Assembly (NCBI RefSeq): GCF_900109055.1
Contig: NZ_FOIV01000003.1
Location: forward strand, 372,001 to 436,000
Reading direction: 5' to 3'
Source: Prevotella sp. khp7
GTDB lineage: Bacteria > Bacteroidota > Bacteroidia > Bacteroidales > Bacteroidaceae
DNA length: 64,000 nt
The position numbers and the translations under genes are program-made. The first letter of the stretch is position 1. Each line of letters opens with the position of its first letter. The notes under the pieces are model-generated. The model searched no databases. It worked only from the letters and a program-made list of their open reading frames with translations, and was not told the origin of the DNA. Of this stretch, positions 1 through 8,328 are shown one piece after another.

Positions 1-897
1 GGCTGGGAGCTCCATTGGTATGCCAACGCCATCACAGGCGTGCTCACCGTGCTGCTCATCGCCCCCTTCCTGCGTGCGATGGTCATGAAGAAGAACCATA
101 GCGACGAGTTCCGTGCCCTCTGGGCCGAGTCTAACCGCAACCGTCCGCCACTCATCTTCACCATCCTGGTGCGCGGCTTCATCGCCATTAGTTTCATTTT
201 CTATATCTGCAACTATCTGAGCCGCTTCACCAATGCCATTATGTTCACCATTGGTCTGGTAGTCGTCATTCTGATTATTCTCTCGCGTTGGATCAAGCAC
301 CGTTCCATCACCCTTGAGCGCCTCTTTATCCAGAACCTCCGTTCGCGCGACATCGAGGCTCAGGTACACGGCAAGAAGCGCCCGCTCTATGAAGGCCGTC
401 TGCTCGACCGCGATATCCACATCGCCGACTTCCAGGTGCCCTATAACTCCATGTGGATGGGCTCAACCCTCAAGGATCTTGATCTGGGCCGCAAGTACGG
501 CGTCCATGTCAGCAGCATCCTGCGTGGCGGCATGCGCATCAACATCCCCGATGGCGACTATATCATCTTCCCCTACGATGTGCTTCAGGTGATTGGTAGC
601 GACGAGCAGTTCACCGTCTTCCGCGAAGCCCTTGAGAAAGAAGTCCTCGGACAGGATTACGAGTGGGAGAACCGCGAGATGAAGCTCCGCCAGCTGGTCA
701 TCGGTGCCGACAGTCCTTTCGTTGGCAAGACGCTCATCGAGAGCGGCATCCGCGACATCTATAGCTGTATGGTGGTAGGTCTTGAAGAGGGAAAGGAAAA
801 GCTGTCTCCCTACAAGCCCACACGCAAGTTCCAGGCAGGCGACATCATCTGGGTCGTTGGCGAGAAAGAGTCAATCAACGCCCTGTTCAATCATTAA
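1..897 (+). CDS. Cation:proton antiporter, C-terminal part (5' end outside window)
   Basis: The reading frame is open from base 1, so the GTG at 40 is internal and the gene starts upstream of the window. The visible 298 residues begin in hydrophobic segments (about residues 14-22 and 58-90, the latter around '[13 protein letters not shown]' and '[15 protein letters not shown]'). They continue into a cytoplasmic region with two TrkA-C-like halves, the second ending '[16 protein letters not shown]'. That layout (membrane domain followed by RCK/TrkA-C sensor domains) is typical of CPA2/Kef-type Na+ or K+/H+ antiporters, which exchange monovalent cations for protons across the inner membrane. The exact ion cannot be told. 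The gene is convergent with pepT and the two coding ends overlap by 11 bp. Confidence 0.7.
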   Translation, partial: GWELHWYANAITGVLTVLLIAPFLRAMVMKKNHSDEFRALWAESNRNRPPLIFTILVRGFIAISFIFYICNYLSRFTNAIMFTIGLVVVILIILSRWIKHRSITLERLFIQNLRSRDIEAQVHGKKRPLYEGRLLDRDIHIADFQVPYNSMWMGSTLKDLDLGRKYGVHVSSILRGGMRINIPDGDYIIFPYDVLQVIGSDEQFTVFREALEKEVLGQDYEWENREMKLRQLVIGADSPFVGKTLIESGIRDIYSCMVVGLEEGKEKLSPYKPTRKFQAGDIIWVVGEKESINALFNH

Positions 898-2110
898 ATC
901 CCGCTGCCAGCTCGCAGATACGGATAATCACGCGCATGGCTTTCTCCATCGACTGTATGCTCACAAACTCATACGGTCCGTGGAAGTTCACGCCTCCAGC
1001 GAAGATGTTGGGGCAGGGCAGCCCTTTGAACGACAGCTGAGCGCCGTCTGTGCCGCCTCTGATGGGTTTTACCTTCGGAGCCACTCCGCAGTCCTGCATG
1101 GCGCGCAACACGATGTCTATCACGTGCATCTTCGAGTCAATCTTCTCCTTCATGTTATAGTACTGGTCCTTCAGCTCCAGCGTCACCGTGCCCTCGCCGT
1201 ATTTCTCATTCATGGCTGCCACGATGCTCTCCATCTTGCGCTTACGCTCCTCAAACGTCTCGCGGTCGTGGTCGCGGATGATGTAGCTCATACTGGCCAG
1301 CTCTATGTTGCCCTGAACGCCCAGCAGATGGTAGAACCCCTGGTAGCCCTCCGTCGTCTCAGGACGCTCCTCCTCGGGCAGCATTGCCGCCAGCTCCATC
1401 GCCAGCAGATTGGCATTCACCATCTTGCCCTTTGCATAGCCCGGATGCACGCTCACGCCCTTGATGCGTATCTTGGCCGAGGCAGCGTTGAAGTTCTCGA
1501 ACTCCAGTTCGCCCACGTCGCCGCCGTCCATGGTGTAGGCCCATTCACATCCGAACTTCTCCACGTCGAAGTAGTGGGCGCCCATTCCGATCTCCTCGTC
1601 GGGGTTGAAGGCTATGCGTATGTCGCCGTGCTTCACCTCCTGGTGATCCCTCAGCCAGCACATCGCCTGCACGATCTCCGCTATGCCCGCCTTGTCGTCA
1701 GCCCCCAGCAGCGTGTGTCCGTCAGTCACAATCAGGTCCTCGCCCACATGACTCAGTAGCTCGGGAAATTTCTTCGGACTGCTGACGATGCCCTCCGACA
1801 GCAGGATGTCGCTGCCGTCATACTGTCGCACGATATGCGGCTTGATGTCAGCCCCCGAGCAGTCAGGGCTTGTGTCGTAGTGCGAGATGAATCCGATGGT
1901 AGGAATGTCGCCCTTCGTGTTAGCCTTCAGCGTGGCGTAGATATAGCCCTTCTCGTCCATCTCCACGTTGCTCAGTCCCTCGCGCTCCAGCTCCTTCTTC
2001 AGGTATTCTGCGAAAACAAGCTGTTTGGCGGTACTGGGCACGCTGTCGCTCTCTTCCGACGACTGCGTGTCGAACTGTGTATAGTTTAAAAACCTTTCTG
2101 TGATATCCAT
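887..2110 (-). CDS. pepT: Peptidase T (tripeptide aminopeptidase)
   Basis: This is a full-length 407-residue M20-family metallopeptidase that releases the N-terminal residue from tripeptides in the cytoplasm. It starts '[19 protein letters not shown]', the usual PepT start. It carries the metal-site motifs 'ISHYDTSPD' (His and Asp ligands), '[14 protein letters not shown]' (bridging Asp), and '[14 protein letters not shown]' (the catalytic and ligand Glu pair). The C-terminal '[18 protein letters not shown]' segment contributes the last ligands. A minus-strand -7 box, TATCTTTG, lies about 25 nt upstream of the start. The gene is monocistronic and its 3' end overlaps the antiporter gene. Confidence 0.96.
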   Translation of the reverse strand: MDITERFLNYTQFDTQSSEESDSVPSTAKQLVFAEYLKKELEREGLSNVEMDEKGYIYATLKANTKGDIPTIGFISHYDTSPDCSGADIKPHIVRQYDGSDILLSEGIVSSPKKFPELLSHVGEDLIVTDGHTLLGADDKAGIAEIVQAMCWLRDHQEVKHGDIRIAFNPDEEIGMGAHYFDVEKFGCEWAYTMDGGDVGELEFENFNAASAKIRIKGVSVHPGYAKGKMVNANLLAMELAAMLPEEERPETTEGYQGFYHLLGVQGNIELASMSYIIRDHDRETFEERKRKMESIVAAMNEKYGEGTVTLELKDQYYNMKEKIDSKMHVIDIVLRAMQDCGVAPKVKPIRGGTDGAQLSFKGLPCPNIFAGGVNFHGPYEFVSIQSMEKAMRVIIRICELAAGFND

Positions 2111-2135
2111 ATTTTAACTGCTTCTAATAACGATG

Positions 2136-2143
2136 CAAAGATA
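2136..2143 (-). promoter_or_regulatory. -7 promoter box for pepT
   Basis: On the minus strand this reads TATCTTTG, a match to the Bacteroidota TAnnTTTG -7 element, 25 nt upstream of the pepT ATG. No clear TTG is seen at -33. Confidence 0.55.
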
Positions 2144-2297
2144 CGAAAAATTTTTGGAATATGCAAGCAAATACGCCATCAATACGTATCTTTCTGTTTC
2201 GTATTTCCCTCCGGGCAAAGAGCTACTTTCGTTTATCGAAACCCCGCCCTTCCTCCGAGCAGAGTAGGGGCTCCTGACCAAGGATCCCGTCGATCTG

Positions 2298-2450
2298 CTG
2301 CAGTTGTTGCAGTGTTGCAGTTGTTTGAGAGCTTAGCGCATCCCTAAAAAAGGTCTATATATTATATATATTATATATATATAAATATATAGATTTACTT
2401 TTTCACCTTTTCCACACCATGATTCGAACTGCAACACTGCAACACTGCAG
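2298..2450. repeat. Nested inverted-repeat module A (TTGCAG-rich arms, AT-rich core)
   Basis: The left arm (2298-2322, CTGCAGTTGTTGCAGTGTTG...) and the right arm (2427-2450) are reverse complements with a single one-base indel over 25 nt. Between them sits an A/T-only stretch (2355-2392) whose ends CTATATATT and AATATATAG also pair. The arms contain TTGCAG/GTTGCA iterations. No convincing gene lies here; an open frame from 2419 simply reads through the repeats. The module could be a cruciform, a strong transcription barrier or a remnant of a mobile element. Confidence 0.75.
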
Positions 2451-2506
2451 CAAAAACTGTCAGCCAAATCAGGAAAAAACTACTGTAAGCGCTGCATTGT
2501 TGCAAA

Positions 2507-2692
2507 GCACCGTGCTGCAAAATCGAAAATCGATAAAATGCTGCGAGGAAAAGGAGAAAAACTATATATTATATATTATATTATATAATATTATAATATT
2601 ATATAATATAATATATAATATAACAATCATCCCCCCCCCCTCGCCTCGAACGAAAATATGAAAAATGCATTTGCAACTTTGCAGCACGGTGC
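2507..2692. repeat. Nested inverted-repeat module B with perfect 58-bp A/T palindrome
   Basis: The outer arms are 2507-2521 (GCACCGTGCTGCAAA) and its exact reverse complement at 2678-2692. Inside is a perfect palindrome at 2565-2622, 29 bp on each side of centre 2593/2594 and made only of A and T. It is followed by a run of ten C at 2631-2640. The design repeats that of module A 200 bp upstream: GC-containing arms around an AT palindrome. No protein-coding role is seen. Confidence 0.8.
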
Positions 2693-2768
2693 GCGGTGCG
2701 CTTCTTTGCCTTTTCCTGAATAAGGTAGCCCCTTTTCCTATGAACGTTGATATTTATCGCGGAATTAT

Positions 2769-2799
2769 TTGGTTAAATCGTTTTTTTTGCTTACCTTTG
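2769..2799 (+). promoter_or_regulatory. Promoter of the DUF2971 gene
   Basis: TTG at 2769-2771, a 20-nt spacer, then TACCTTTG at 2792-2799: a full match to the Bacteroidota -33/-7 promoter, 55 nt before the gene start. Confidence 0.65.
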
Positions 2800-2854
2800 T
2801 AGGCAAATCATAAACCCGTTATATGAAACCTAACAATTACGCTAAACTTAAAAT

Positions 2855-3535
2855 ATGGAAGCAGATTTGATGAAAAGAACCTACTACAAATATCGTAGTC
2901 TGACAGATTTTGAACGTTTTCTTGATATTATAGTCAACAAGCGTTTCTATGGCGCTGTGAATAAAGAACTGAACGACCCGATGGAGGGTAGGTATAATAA
3001 AACAGGACTGGATTCAGACGACTTCGATAATATCAGAAAAAAGCTGGGATGTACGAGAATCTGCTCACTTCTGACAAAACAAGACAATCAGGATTTCCCC
3101 GACGATTATCTGATGTGGTCTCATTATGCAGATAGCCATAAGGGCTGTTGTATTGAGGTGGAGCCCACAGGGCAATATAATACGGGATGGGAACTTCTGG
3201 AGGTGAAATACAAGAATACGCTTCCCTTGATTGACGCGAAGAATCTGGATAAGGGGGTTAAGGATATATTGTCTGTAAAGACTCCTGTTTGGAAAAGTGA
3301 GCACGAGGTGAGGGCGGTGAAAATATATGATGAGAAAAATTTCAGTTCTTATTCGCCACATTATCATGTAAAGGTGAAAGCTGTGTATCTTGGAGATAGA
3401 ATAACCTCAGAGAAAAGCCAGTTCTATAAAAAGATAATAACCAGTATAGACCCGACAATCAAGGTGTACAAGATCACTGAGGACAGGACAAATAAGGATT
3501 TCTATCCGTCACTGAAAGCTGAATTAATGAAATGA
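2855..3535 (+). CDS. DUF2971 family protein
   Basis: 226 residues of the DUF2971 type. Seen are the N-terminal 'YYKYRSLTDFERFLDIIVNK', then 'FYGAVNKELNDPMEG', 'CSLLTKQDN', and the family hallmark 'LMWSHYADSHKGCCIEVE' (around residues 87-104). The biochemical role of this family is not established; members are common in accessory and defence-rich regions. The protein is soluble with no signal peptide. A second in-frame ATG at 2870 (MKRTYYKY) is an equally plausible start, since the family usually begins close to this 'YKYR' motif. The gene has its own promoter and lies just outside the proposed tRNA-bounded island. Confidence 0.8.
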   Translation: MEADLMKRTYYKYRSLTDFERFLDIIVNKRFYGAVNKELNDPMEGRYNKTGLDSDDFDNIRKKLGCTRICSLLTKQDNQDFPDDYLMWSHYADSHKGCCIEVEPTGQYNTGWELLEVKYKNTLPLIDAKNLDKGVKDILSVKTPVWKSEHEVRAVKIYDEKNFSSYSPHYHVKVKAVYLGDRITSEKSQFYKKIITSIDPTIKVYKITEDRTNKDFYPSLKAELMK

Positions 3536-3541
3536 AAACTA

Positions 3542-3592
3542 GCAAATTCTTGCTAATTCTGCAAAAACTTGCAAGAATTTGCAAGGATTAGC
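3542..3592. repeat. Inverted and direct TTGCAAG repeats after the DUF2971 gene
   Basis: GCAAATTCTTGC (3542-3553) is the exact reverse complement of GCAAGAATTTGC (3571-3582). GCTAAT (3552-3557) and ATTAGC (3587-3592) also pair. TTGCAAG occurs twice, 10 bp apart, in the right half. No T-run follows, so it is not a standard terminator. It lies 34 bp from the tRNA-derived att-like repeat, and such clustered short repeats can be recombinase arm sites. That reading is inference. Confidence 0.5.
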
Positions 3593-3625
3593 GGCTTCCA
3601 AAATTAATATCTCAAGTCTCCATAA

Positions 3626-3649
3626 GTGATTCCATTGGGATTCAAACCC
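3626..3649. other. Att-like partial copy of the tRNA-Arg 3' end (proposed island end)
   Basis: 24 bp matching the 3' end of the tRNA-Arg gene (12335-12358) at 22 positions, in the same orientation, including 15 identical bases TTGGGATTCAAACCC. Beyond the T-loop half the similarity stops and no T-stem can form, so this is not a tRNA gene. It has the form expected of the displaced tRNA end left by site-specific integration. Confidence 0.55.
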
Positions 3650-4153
3650 GCGAAAAAGCGAGCCAAAAGTATATTGGACTTTTTGAGCGAGAGTACCTTT
3701 GAGCAAAACTCAAGGGGGATATATCTGTTTCGTTCTTCACGCTATTATCAGAAGCATGAAACTCTTTCTTCTAGAACACGCAATTTGACTATTGATGTTT
3801 ATGAACGAGATATGTGACAATTCTTGTATGTTCTTGGAGTAAACTCCATTTTTTATCTCATATTCGTTAAAATCTCGGCAAATAGAGATTATTTTGAAAT
3901 TTTTTTCCTATCTTTGCAACTGCAATCCGAAAGGAATGCAGGACTTATTGGCTCTAACATCACCGAATCACCACCTCGAAGATAAAATGAGCTATGTGAC
4001 AAAAACTATTAGAGCGTTGCGCCATGTGCGCAGACGTTTCTATGAAGCTTTTGAGGCTTGTGGTGAACCTTGGCGATGCGTAGAGATAGTCTGCGCATGT
4101 TCTTGTTATAGGAATAGATGTAAAAGAAAAAATAGCTTAAAAAATAAAACATT
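3650..4153. other. Non-coding gap, no supported gene
   Basis: About 500 bp without a recognisable protein. A TATCTTTG box at 3909-3916 could drive the HIRAN gene at 4154. Short open frames (for example 3894-4166) have no family features and one overlaps the HIRAN start; I do not support them. Confidence 0.5.
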
Positions 4154-4744
4154 ATGGTATTGCTGATATTTTTTGGAATAGTTGTTGTCTTCATGGTATT
4201 CATGGTGATGAATGTGAAAAACAATACTAATGAAGAAACCCAGCGTGAACTCGACGCAAAATTAGCTGGTGAAGCCATACCAGACCTTATAGAGGAAGTG
4301 GAGTTGATGACTCGTAAATGTCAGACATTGATTCAGGCAGAGATTGTGGGAGATATAAAAACGATTGATGCAATCAATGATAATTCCTATAATGGACCGC
4401 TGCCAGAAAAAAGAGATGATGGTGGCTTCCTGAGTATTTATGAAAATCTCCGCATTCTGAAGATAGCAGGTATTAATTATCGACAAGGAATTAACAGATA
4501 CCTTGGCCGTGTAGAATGTGCATTGGTGCCAGAACCGCAAAATGAGTATGATTCTAATGCGATTAAGGTCGTTGCTTCGGATCGTCATCATCTTGGTTAT
4601 ATTCCATCAGATATGACGGACTTAGTGCGATCTATGGCTGGAGAAGAATTTCCAATGCGTTGCACGTGCTTTATAGATAAGGTTGAGGATGAATTTGATG
4701 GGCATAAATTCTTTGTTGGCTACGTTTATATTAAACATAGGTAA
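4154..4744 (+). CDS. Membrane-anchored HIRAN-domain protein
   Basis: 196 residues. Residues 1-20 form one hydrophobic helix with no cleavage site, so the protein is probably anchored with its body in the cytoplasm. Residues about 30-65 are charged and helical. Residues about 100-195 are a HIRAN domain: 'LKIAGINYR', 'VPEPQNEYDSNAIKVV', 'LGYIPSDMTDLV', then the closing strand 'FFVGYVYI'. HIRAN domains, as in HLTF/Rad5, bind DNA ends or stalled replication structures; fusing one to a membrane helix is unusual. The gene lies 91 bp upstream of the AAA+ fusion on the same strand and could be co-expressed. No nuclease or helicase domain is present. Confidence 0.75.
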   Translation: MVLLIFFGIVVVFMVFMVMNVKNNTNEETQRELDAKLAGEAIPDLIEEVELMTRKCQTLIQAEIVGDIKTIDAINDNSYNGPLPEKRDDGGFLSIYENLRILKIAGINYRQGINRYLGRVECALVPEPQNEYDSNAIKVVASDRHHLGYIPSDMTDLVRSMAGEEFPMRCTCFIDKVEDEFDGHKFFVGYVYIKHR

Positions 4745-4835
4745 TAGAATCTCATAACAACGAACCTGACACTATGTGACCTTTATCTGATAGATTATTG
4801 GATGTACTTGGTCTTTAACAAATAACTAAAAGGAT

Positions 4836-7073
4836 ATGGCATGGAACTATCGCAAACGAGTAAAGATTGCCCCTGGAGTTCATATTAACTTCAGTAAAAA
4901 TGGAATAAGCAGCTCTATAGGCCCCAAAGGTGCCAAAGTTACATTTGGAAAAAGGGGCACGTATATGAGTACAAGTATTCCTGGGATAGGATTATATAGT
5001 CGTCAAAAGATTGGTAGTGGTATAGGTACATTGTCAACCATTAACAGCACCAATAGTTCAAATAACAACGGATGCTTAGGATGCTTAAAAACTTCTTTTA
5101 GTATGGTATTAATAGTGGTTGGTTTATGCCTTTTAATGGGTAAAACTCCAACTTCAATAATACTAGGTTTGCTCTTTATAATTACTGGCGGTTTCGTATT
5201 CTTTAAGTACATCTTTGCTGATAATAAAAATGATTCATTAGAGGTAAACAACCTAATCGATAACCAGATTTCTCCGAATAAAGAGACAGGTATCACTCAA
5301 GAGTTTATCTCAGAAGACTCCTCGATTGATTCTAGAAGTGAAGAAGGAGAAAACTTCTTGGGTGTCTTTGACCCGTTATTTGAAAATGCAGCTTATTTAA
5401 TTATAATCAATCAAAGCGCTTCTACTAGTCTTATCCAGCGTAAATTCGCAATCGGCTACAATAGAGCTAGTATTATTATGGAACAATTGGAAAAAGCAGG
5501 TGTCGTTGGTGCTGCTGATGGTTACAAGCCTCGTGAAGTATTGATTCATAATGAAGATGAGTGGCTCATTTTGAAAAATCATTTGCTGTCGGAATTGGCA
5601 AATAAAGATGGAAACGATGATGTTTTAGAGACATCATCGCCTCATCAACTTACTGAGGATCAATTTAATCTCATAAAATCTGCAAGTGATAATCTTTGCG
5701 CTTTTATGACTAAAGTTGGTAGAAAAAGAAATGTGAGAGCCAAATTGGATGAAATGATGCAACTTGAAAACTCTGATGGAACGCCATGGGAGATTTCCAA
5801 AAAAGTAAGGCTCGTTATTCTTACAGATGTCTATCGATGTTACAAAGGGTTAGGTCATGACTTCTTTATGGATGATGACAATGAGAATATTGGTATTTAT
5901 CTCTTTATGAGTAAATACTTGAAACCTGATTTTGATATTAGTTATAACAATATTTCTGACTTCAGATTAAAGATTAAAGATTCCTTTGTAGATGTACTTA
6001 AAACGTCAGATATGGTCAATCAGAATGCCCAGATGTCGCCAAATGAGTTTTTCCTACAAAAGGCATTAGGCGAATGTGATGGAGAACTCCAAACTCAATA
6101 CATGACTTTGTTGTATCGATTTGCTTCGGCAGTTGCAAAAGCTGATGGGCAAGTTAATGAAACAGAGGAAAAGTGGCTGGCGGATATTATGAAGTCTAAG
6201 GACTTAAACATTGGAAATGGTTCAAATGTAAGAACAACAACGAATCGAGAACAGGAAACGGTGGAATCTCCTTATGACATGCTTAAGGATTTAATAGGTC
6301 TATCTTCTGTCAAAGAAGAAATCACAAAACTCGCCAATTTCATAAAGATTCAGCAGGTAAGGGAAAGTAAAGGATTGAGAACTCCAGACATCTCATTCCA
6401 TTGTGTTTTTACGGGCAATCCTGGAACGGGGAAAACCACTGTAGCCCGTATTATGGCTAGTATTTATAAGGATTTGGGGATTTTAAAGAAAGGCCATTTA
6501 GTTGAAACAGACAGATCTGGATTAGTAGCAGAATACGTAGGTCAAACAGCCGTTAAGACTAACAAGATCATTGATTTTGCTTTGGATGGTGTACTTTTTA
6601 TTGATGAGGCTTATTCTCTAGTTCAAGGGGCTAAGGAGGATTTCGGACAAGAAGCAATCTCTACTTTACTTAAACGTATGGAAGACGATAGGAATCGACT
6701 TGTCGTAATACTAGCAGGCTATAGTTCTGAGATGAAAGGATTTATAGATTCGAATCCTGGTTTACAGTCTCGTTTTAATCGATATATTCATTTTCCTGAT
6801 TATACAGCAGAGGAATTAAAGCAAATATTTCTTTTAAATGCGAATAAGAATCAGTACACCATAGATGAAGAAGCATCAAGCGTGCTTGGAGAGATAATGT
6901 CCTCTGCTATTGATCATAAAGATAAGAATTTTGGGAATGCTCGCTTTGTGAGAAATCTATTTGAGAAATCCATTCAAAACCAAGCCACACGTCTATCGTC
7001 AGAACAAAACATAACAGAGGAAGTCCTATCCATGTTGAAAGCAGAAGATTTACCAGTTGCATATGACTATTAG
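4836..7073 (+). CDS. DUF4236 / FtsK-gamma / TerB-like / AAA+ (CbbX-type) fusion protein
   Basis: 745 residues with an unusual domain order. (1) 1-57: DUF4236 ('MAWNYRKRVKIAPGVHINFS', 'SIPGIGLYSR'). (2) Two membrane segments, about 88-101 and 107-126. (3) 177-237: an FtsK gamma-type winged helix ('FDPLFENAAYLI', 'ASTSLIQRKFAIGYNRA', 'ADGYKPREVLI'), which in FtsK recognises KOPS DNA sites. (4) About 400-455: a TerB-like helical segment ('SAVAKADGQVNETEEKWL'). (5) 477-740: a CbbX/SpoVK-type AAA+ ATPase with Walker A GNPGTGKT (527-534), Walker B VLFIDEA (586-592), sensor 1 near 'ILAGYS', arginine finger 'QSRFNR' and sensor 2 'GNARFVRNLFE'. All ATPase motifs are intact. Predicted to be a membrane-tethered, DNA-reading remodelling ATPase. 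The downstream channel gene overlaps its 3' end, implying co-translation. The function is unknown. Confidence 0.85.
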   Translation: MAWNYRKRVKIAPGVHINFSKNGISSSIGPKGAKVTFGKRGTYMSTSIPGIGLYSRQKIGSGIGTLSTINSTNSSNNNGCLGCLKTSFSMVLIVVGLCLLMGKTPTSIILGLLFIITGGFVFFKYIFADNKNDSLEVNNLIDNQISPNKETGITQEFISEDSSIDSRSEEGENFLGVFDPLFENAAYLIIINQSASTSLIQRKFAIGYNRASIIMEQLEKAGVVGAADGYKPREVLIHNEDEWLILKNHLLSELANKDGNDDVLETSSPHQLTEDQFNLIKSASDNLCAFMTKVGRKRNVRAKLDEMMQLENSDGTPWEISKKVRLVILTDVYRCYKGLGHDFFMDDDNENIGIYLFMSKYLKPDFDISYNNISDFRLKIKDSFVDVLKTSDMVNQNAQMSPNEFFLQKALGECDGELQTQYMTLLYRFASAVAKADGQVNETEEKWLADIMKSKDLNIGNGSNVRTTTNREQETVESPYDMLKDLIGLSSVKEEITKLANFIKIQQVRESKGLRTPDISFHCVFTGNPGTGKTTVARIMASIYKDLGILKKGHLVETDRSGLVAEYVGQTAVKTNKIIDFALDGVLFIDEAYSLVQGAKEDFGQEAISTLLKRMEDDRNRLVVILAGYSSEMKGFIDSNPGLQSRFNRYIHFPDYTAEELKQIFLLNANKNQYTIDEEASSVLGEIMSSAIDHKDKNFGNARFVRNLFEKSIQNQATRLSSEQNITEEVLSMLKAEDLPVAYDY

Positions 7074-7812
7074 GGAGTGTATAAGAGAATTGATAGAGCC
7101 GAGGAATGAAAGTTCATTTTCTCGAGTTTATGATTGGGTGATGCTTGTGGCGATAGTGATTGGCATATTACCTTTGATGTTTAGGGAACAGCCAACTATC
7201 TTCTGGTATTTTGACTTGATCTCAGGTCTTTGCTTTGTTGTGGACTATCTTCTTAGATGGATAACAGCAGACTTGTCATCTAAACATAATCGAATAGTGG
7301 CGTTTTTGATTTATCCATTTACACCAATGGCGATTATAGATTTGTTGTCTATCTTGCCAACCTTTAATATACTTAGTCCCACCTTCAAAGTTGTTCGTGT
7401 ATCGCGTTTGCTTAAAATACTTCGAGTGATAAAAGTTGTTCGATACTATGAGCCATTGGAGATAATTTTAGCCGTTATACGACGACAGAGTAAGATCCTT
7501 TGGACAGTATTTTCATTGGCTGTATTCTATATCTTCATCACCGCCCTTATCATGTTTAATGCAGAGGAAGATATCAACCCAGATACTGGCCGTTATCTTT
7601 TCGACAATTTCTTTGATGCTTTCTATTGGGCAGCTTGTACACTTACTACTGTTGGTTATGGAGATTTGTACCCTATTTCAGATGTTGGACGTTTTATCAG
7701 TATCATATCATCGATGGTGGGTATAGCTATTATTGCCCTACCATCAGGAATTGTAACGGCTGGTTATTTGGATGAACTGAAAAGCAGAAAAAAAGGAAGA
7801 ACTGCTGAATAA
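7063..7812 (+). CDS. Voltage-gated potassium channel (Kv-like)
   Basis: 249 residues from the ATG at 7063. A TTG two codons upstream is possible but less likely. Six membrane segments are visible. The S4 helix (about 110-127, 'VVRVSRLLKILRVIKVVR') has a basic residue at every third position, and the selectivity filter TVGYGD is at about 196-201, followed by the S6 helix. This is the bacterial voltage-gated K+ channel fold; four subunits would make a K+-selective pore in the inner membrane. There is no cytoplasmic RCK domain, so gating would be by voltage or by a partner. The start lies inside the end of the AAA+ gene (11-nt overlap), pointing to translational coupling and a shared function. 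Confidence 0.88.
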   Translation: MTIRECIRELIEPRNESSFSRVYDWVMLVAIVIGILPLMFREQPTIFWYFDLISGLCFVVDYLLRWITADLSSKHNRIVAFLIYPFTPMAIIDLLSILPTFNILSPTFKVVRVSRLLKILRVIKVVRYYEPLEIILAVIRRQSKILWTVFSLAVFYIFITALIMFNAEEDINPDTGRYLFDNFFDAFYWAACTLTTVGYGDLYPISDVGRFISIISSMVGIAIIALPSGIVTAGYLDELKSRKKGRTAE

Positions 7813-7833
7813 TACTTGTTAAATCAATCAAAT

Positions 7834-8328
7834 ATGAAACAAATCTTTAATTCAAAATTCATTAGACTTGTAGTAATAATAATCGTAAATTTCAATTGCG
7901 TAACAGTATTTTCCCAAAGATTTGGAAAGCATGAAGTATGTTTACCAGATAAGGGCATTTTGACGGCAACCGTAAAAATAACGCCTCGAAATACTTTTTC
8001 AATCAAAAATGATAGTAAAGTAACATGGGCAAAATACGAAATTAGTGACAATTTTGTTTTTTTTAGTACACCGGTTAACACAACCAAAAACAGTAGGAGC
8101 TGTATTTTTATACTTCTTGATGGAGAAGGGAACCCCGTTGATACACTAAAATTAACTCAATTAGGGAAGGTTTCTAGTACGGCTTCGAAAATGGTTAATG
8201 GGAAGACAGTAAACTCAAATAAGACTTCAGGTGGTGGGCAATGTGCCGCAAGGACAAAGAAAGGAACACGTTGTAGTCGTAAAGCGGTGGCAGGAAGTAT
8301 TTACTGTTGGCAACACAATAAAAAGTGA
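7834..8328 (+). CDS. Secreted BACON-like protein with Cys/His-rich tail
   Basis: 164 residues from the ATG at 7834; a TTG at 7816 would put charged residues before the signal. A signal peptide is clear (hydrophobic 'LVVIIIVNF', cleavage near 'VFSQ'). Residues about 35-115 resemble a BACON-type beta-sandwich: 'DSKVTWAKYEIS', 'NTTKNSRSCIFILL', ending 'DTLKLTQLGK'. The last 30 residues hold 'CAARTKKGTRCSRKA' and 'YCWQH', a Cys-Cys-Cys-His set able to bind a metal. I know similar short tails from uncharacterised families but cannot name this one securely. It lies 21 bp after the channel gene on the same strand. BACON domains usually bind glycans or mucin. Confidence 0.6.
   Translation: MKQIFNSKFIRLVVIIIVNFNCVTVFSQRFGKHEVCLPDKGILTATVKITPRNTFSIKNDSKVTWAKYEISDNFVFFSTPVNTTKNSRSCIFILLDGEGNPVDTLKLTQLGKVSSTASKMVNGKTVNSNKTSGGGQCAARTKKGTRCSRKAVAGSIYCWQHNKK

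Noticed and set aside
782..1759. 325-residue open frame on the plus strand
   Set aside because: It lies opposite pepT, has low-complexity His/Leu-rich composition and no family features; a shadow of a GC-biased gene.
2419..2661. 80-residue open frame in the palindrome region
   Set aside because: The sequence simply translates the A/T palindrome and C-tract; not protein-like.
3626..3700. A tRNA gene at the TTGGGATTCAAACCC sequence
   Set aside because: Only the 3' T-loop half matches; the 5' side of the T stem does not pair and no anticodon or D arm can be formed nearby.
3894..4166. 90-residue open frame before the HIRAN gene
   Set aside because: Begins within a promoter-like box, is Cys/Arg-rich without family resemblance, and overlaps the HIRAN start.
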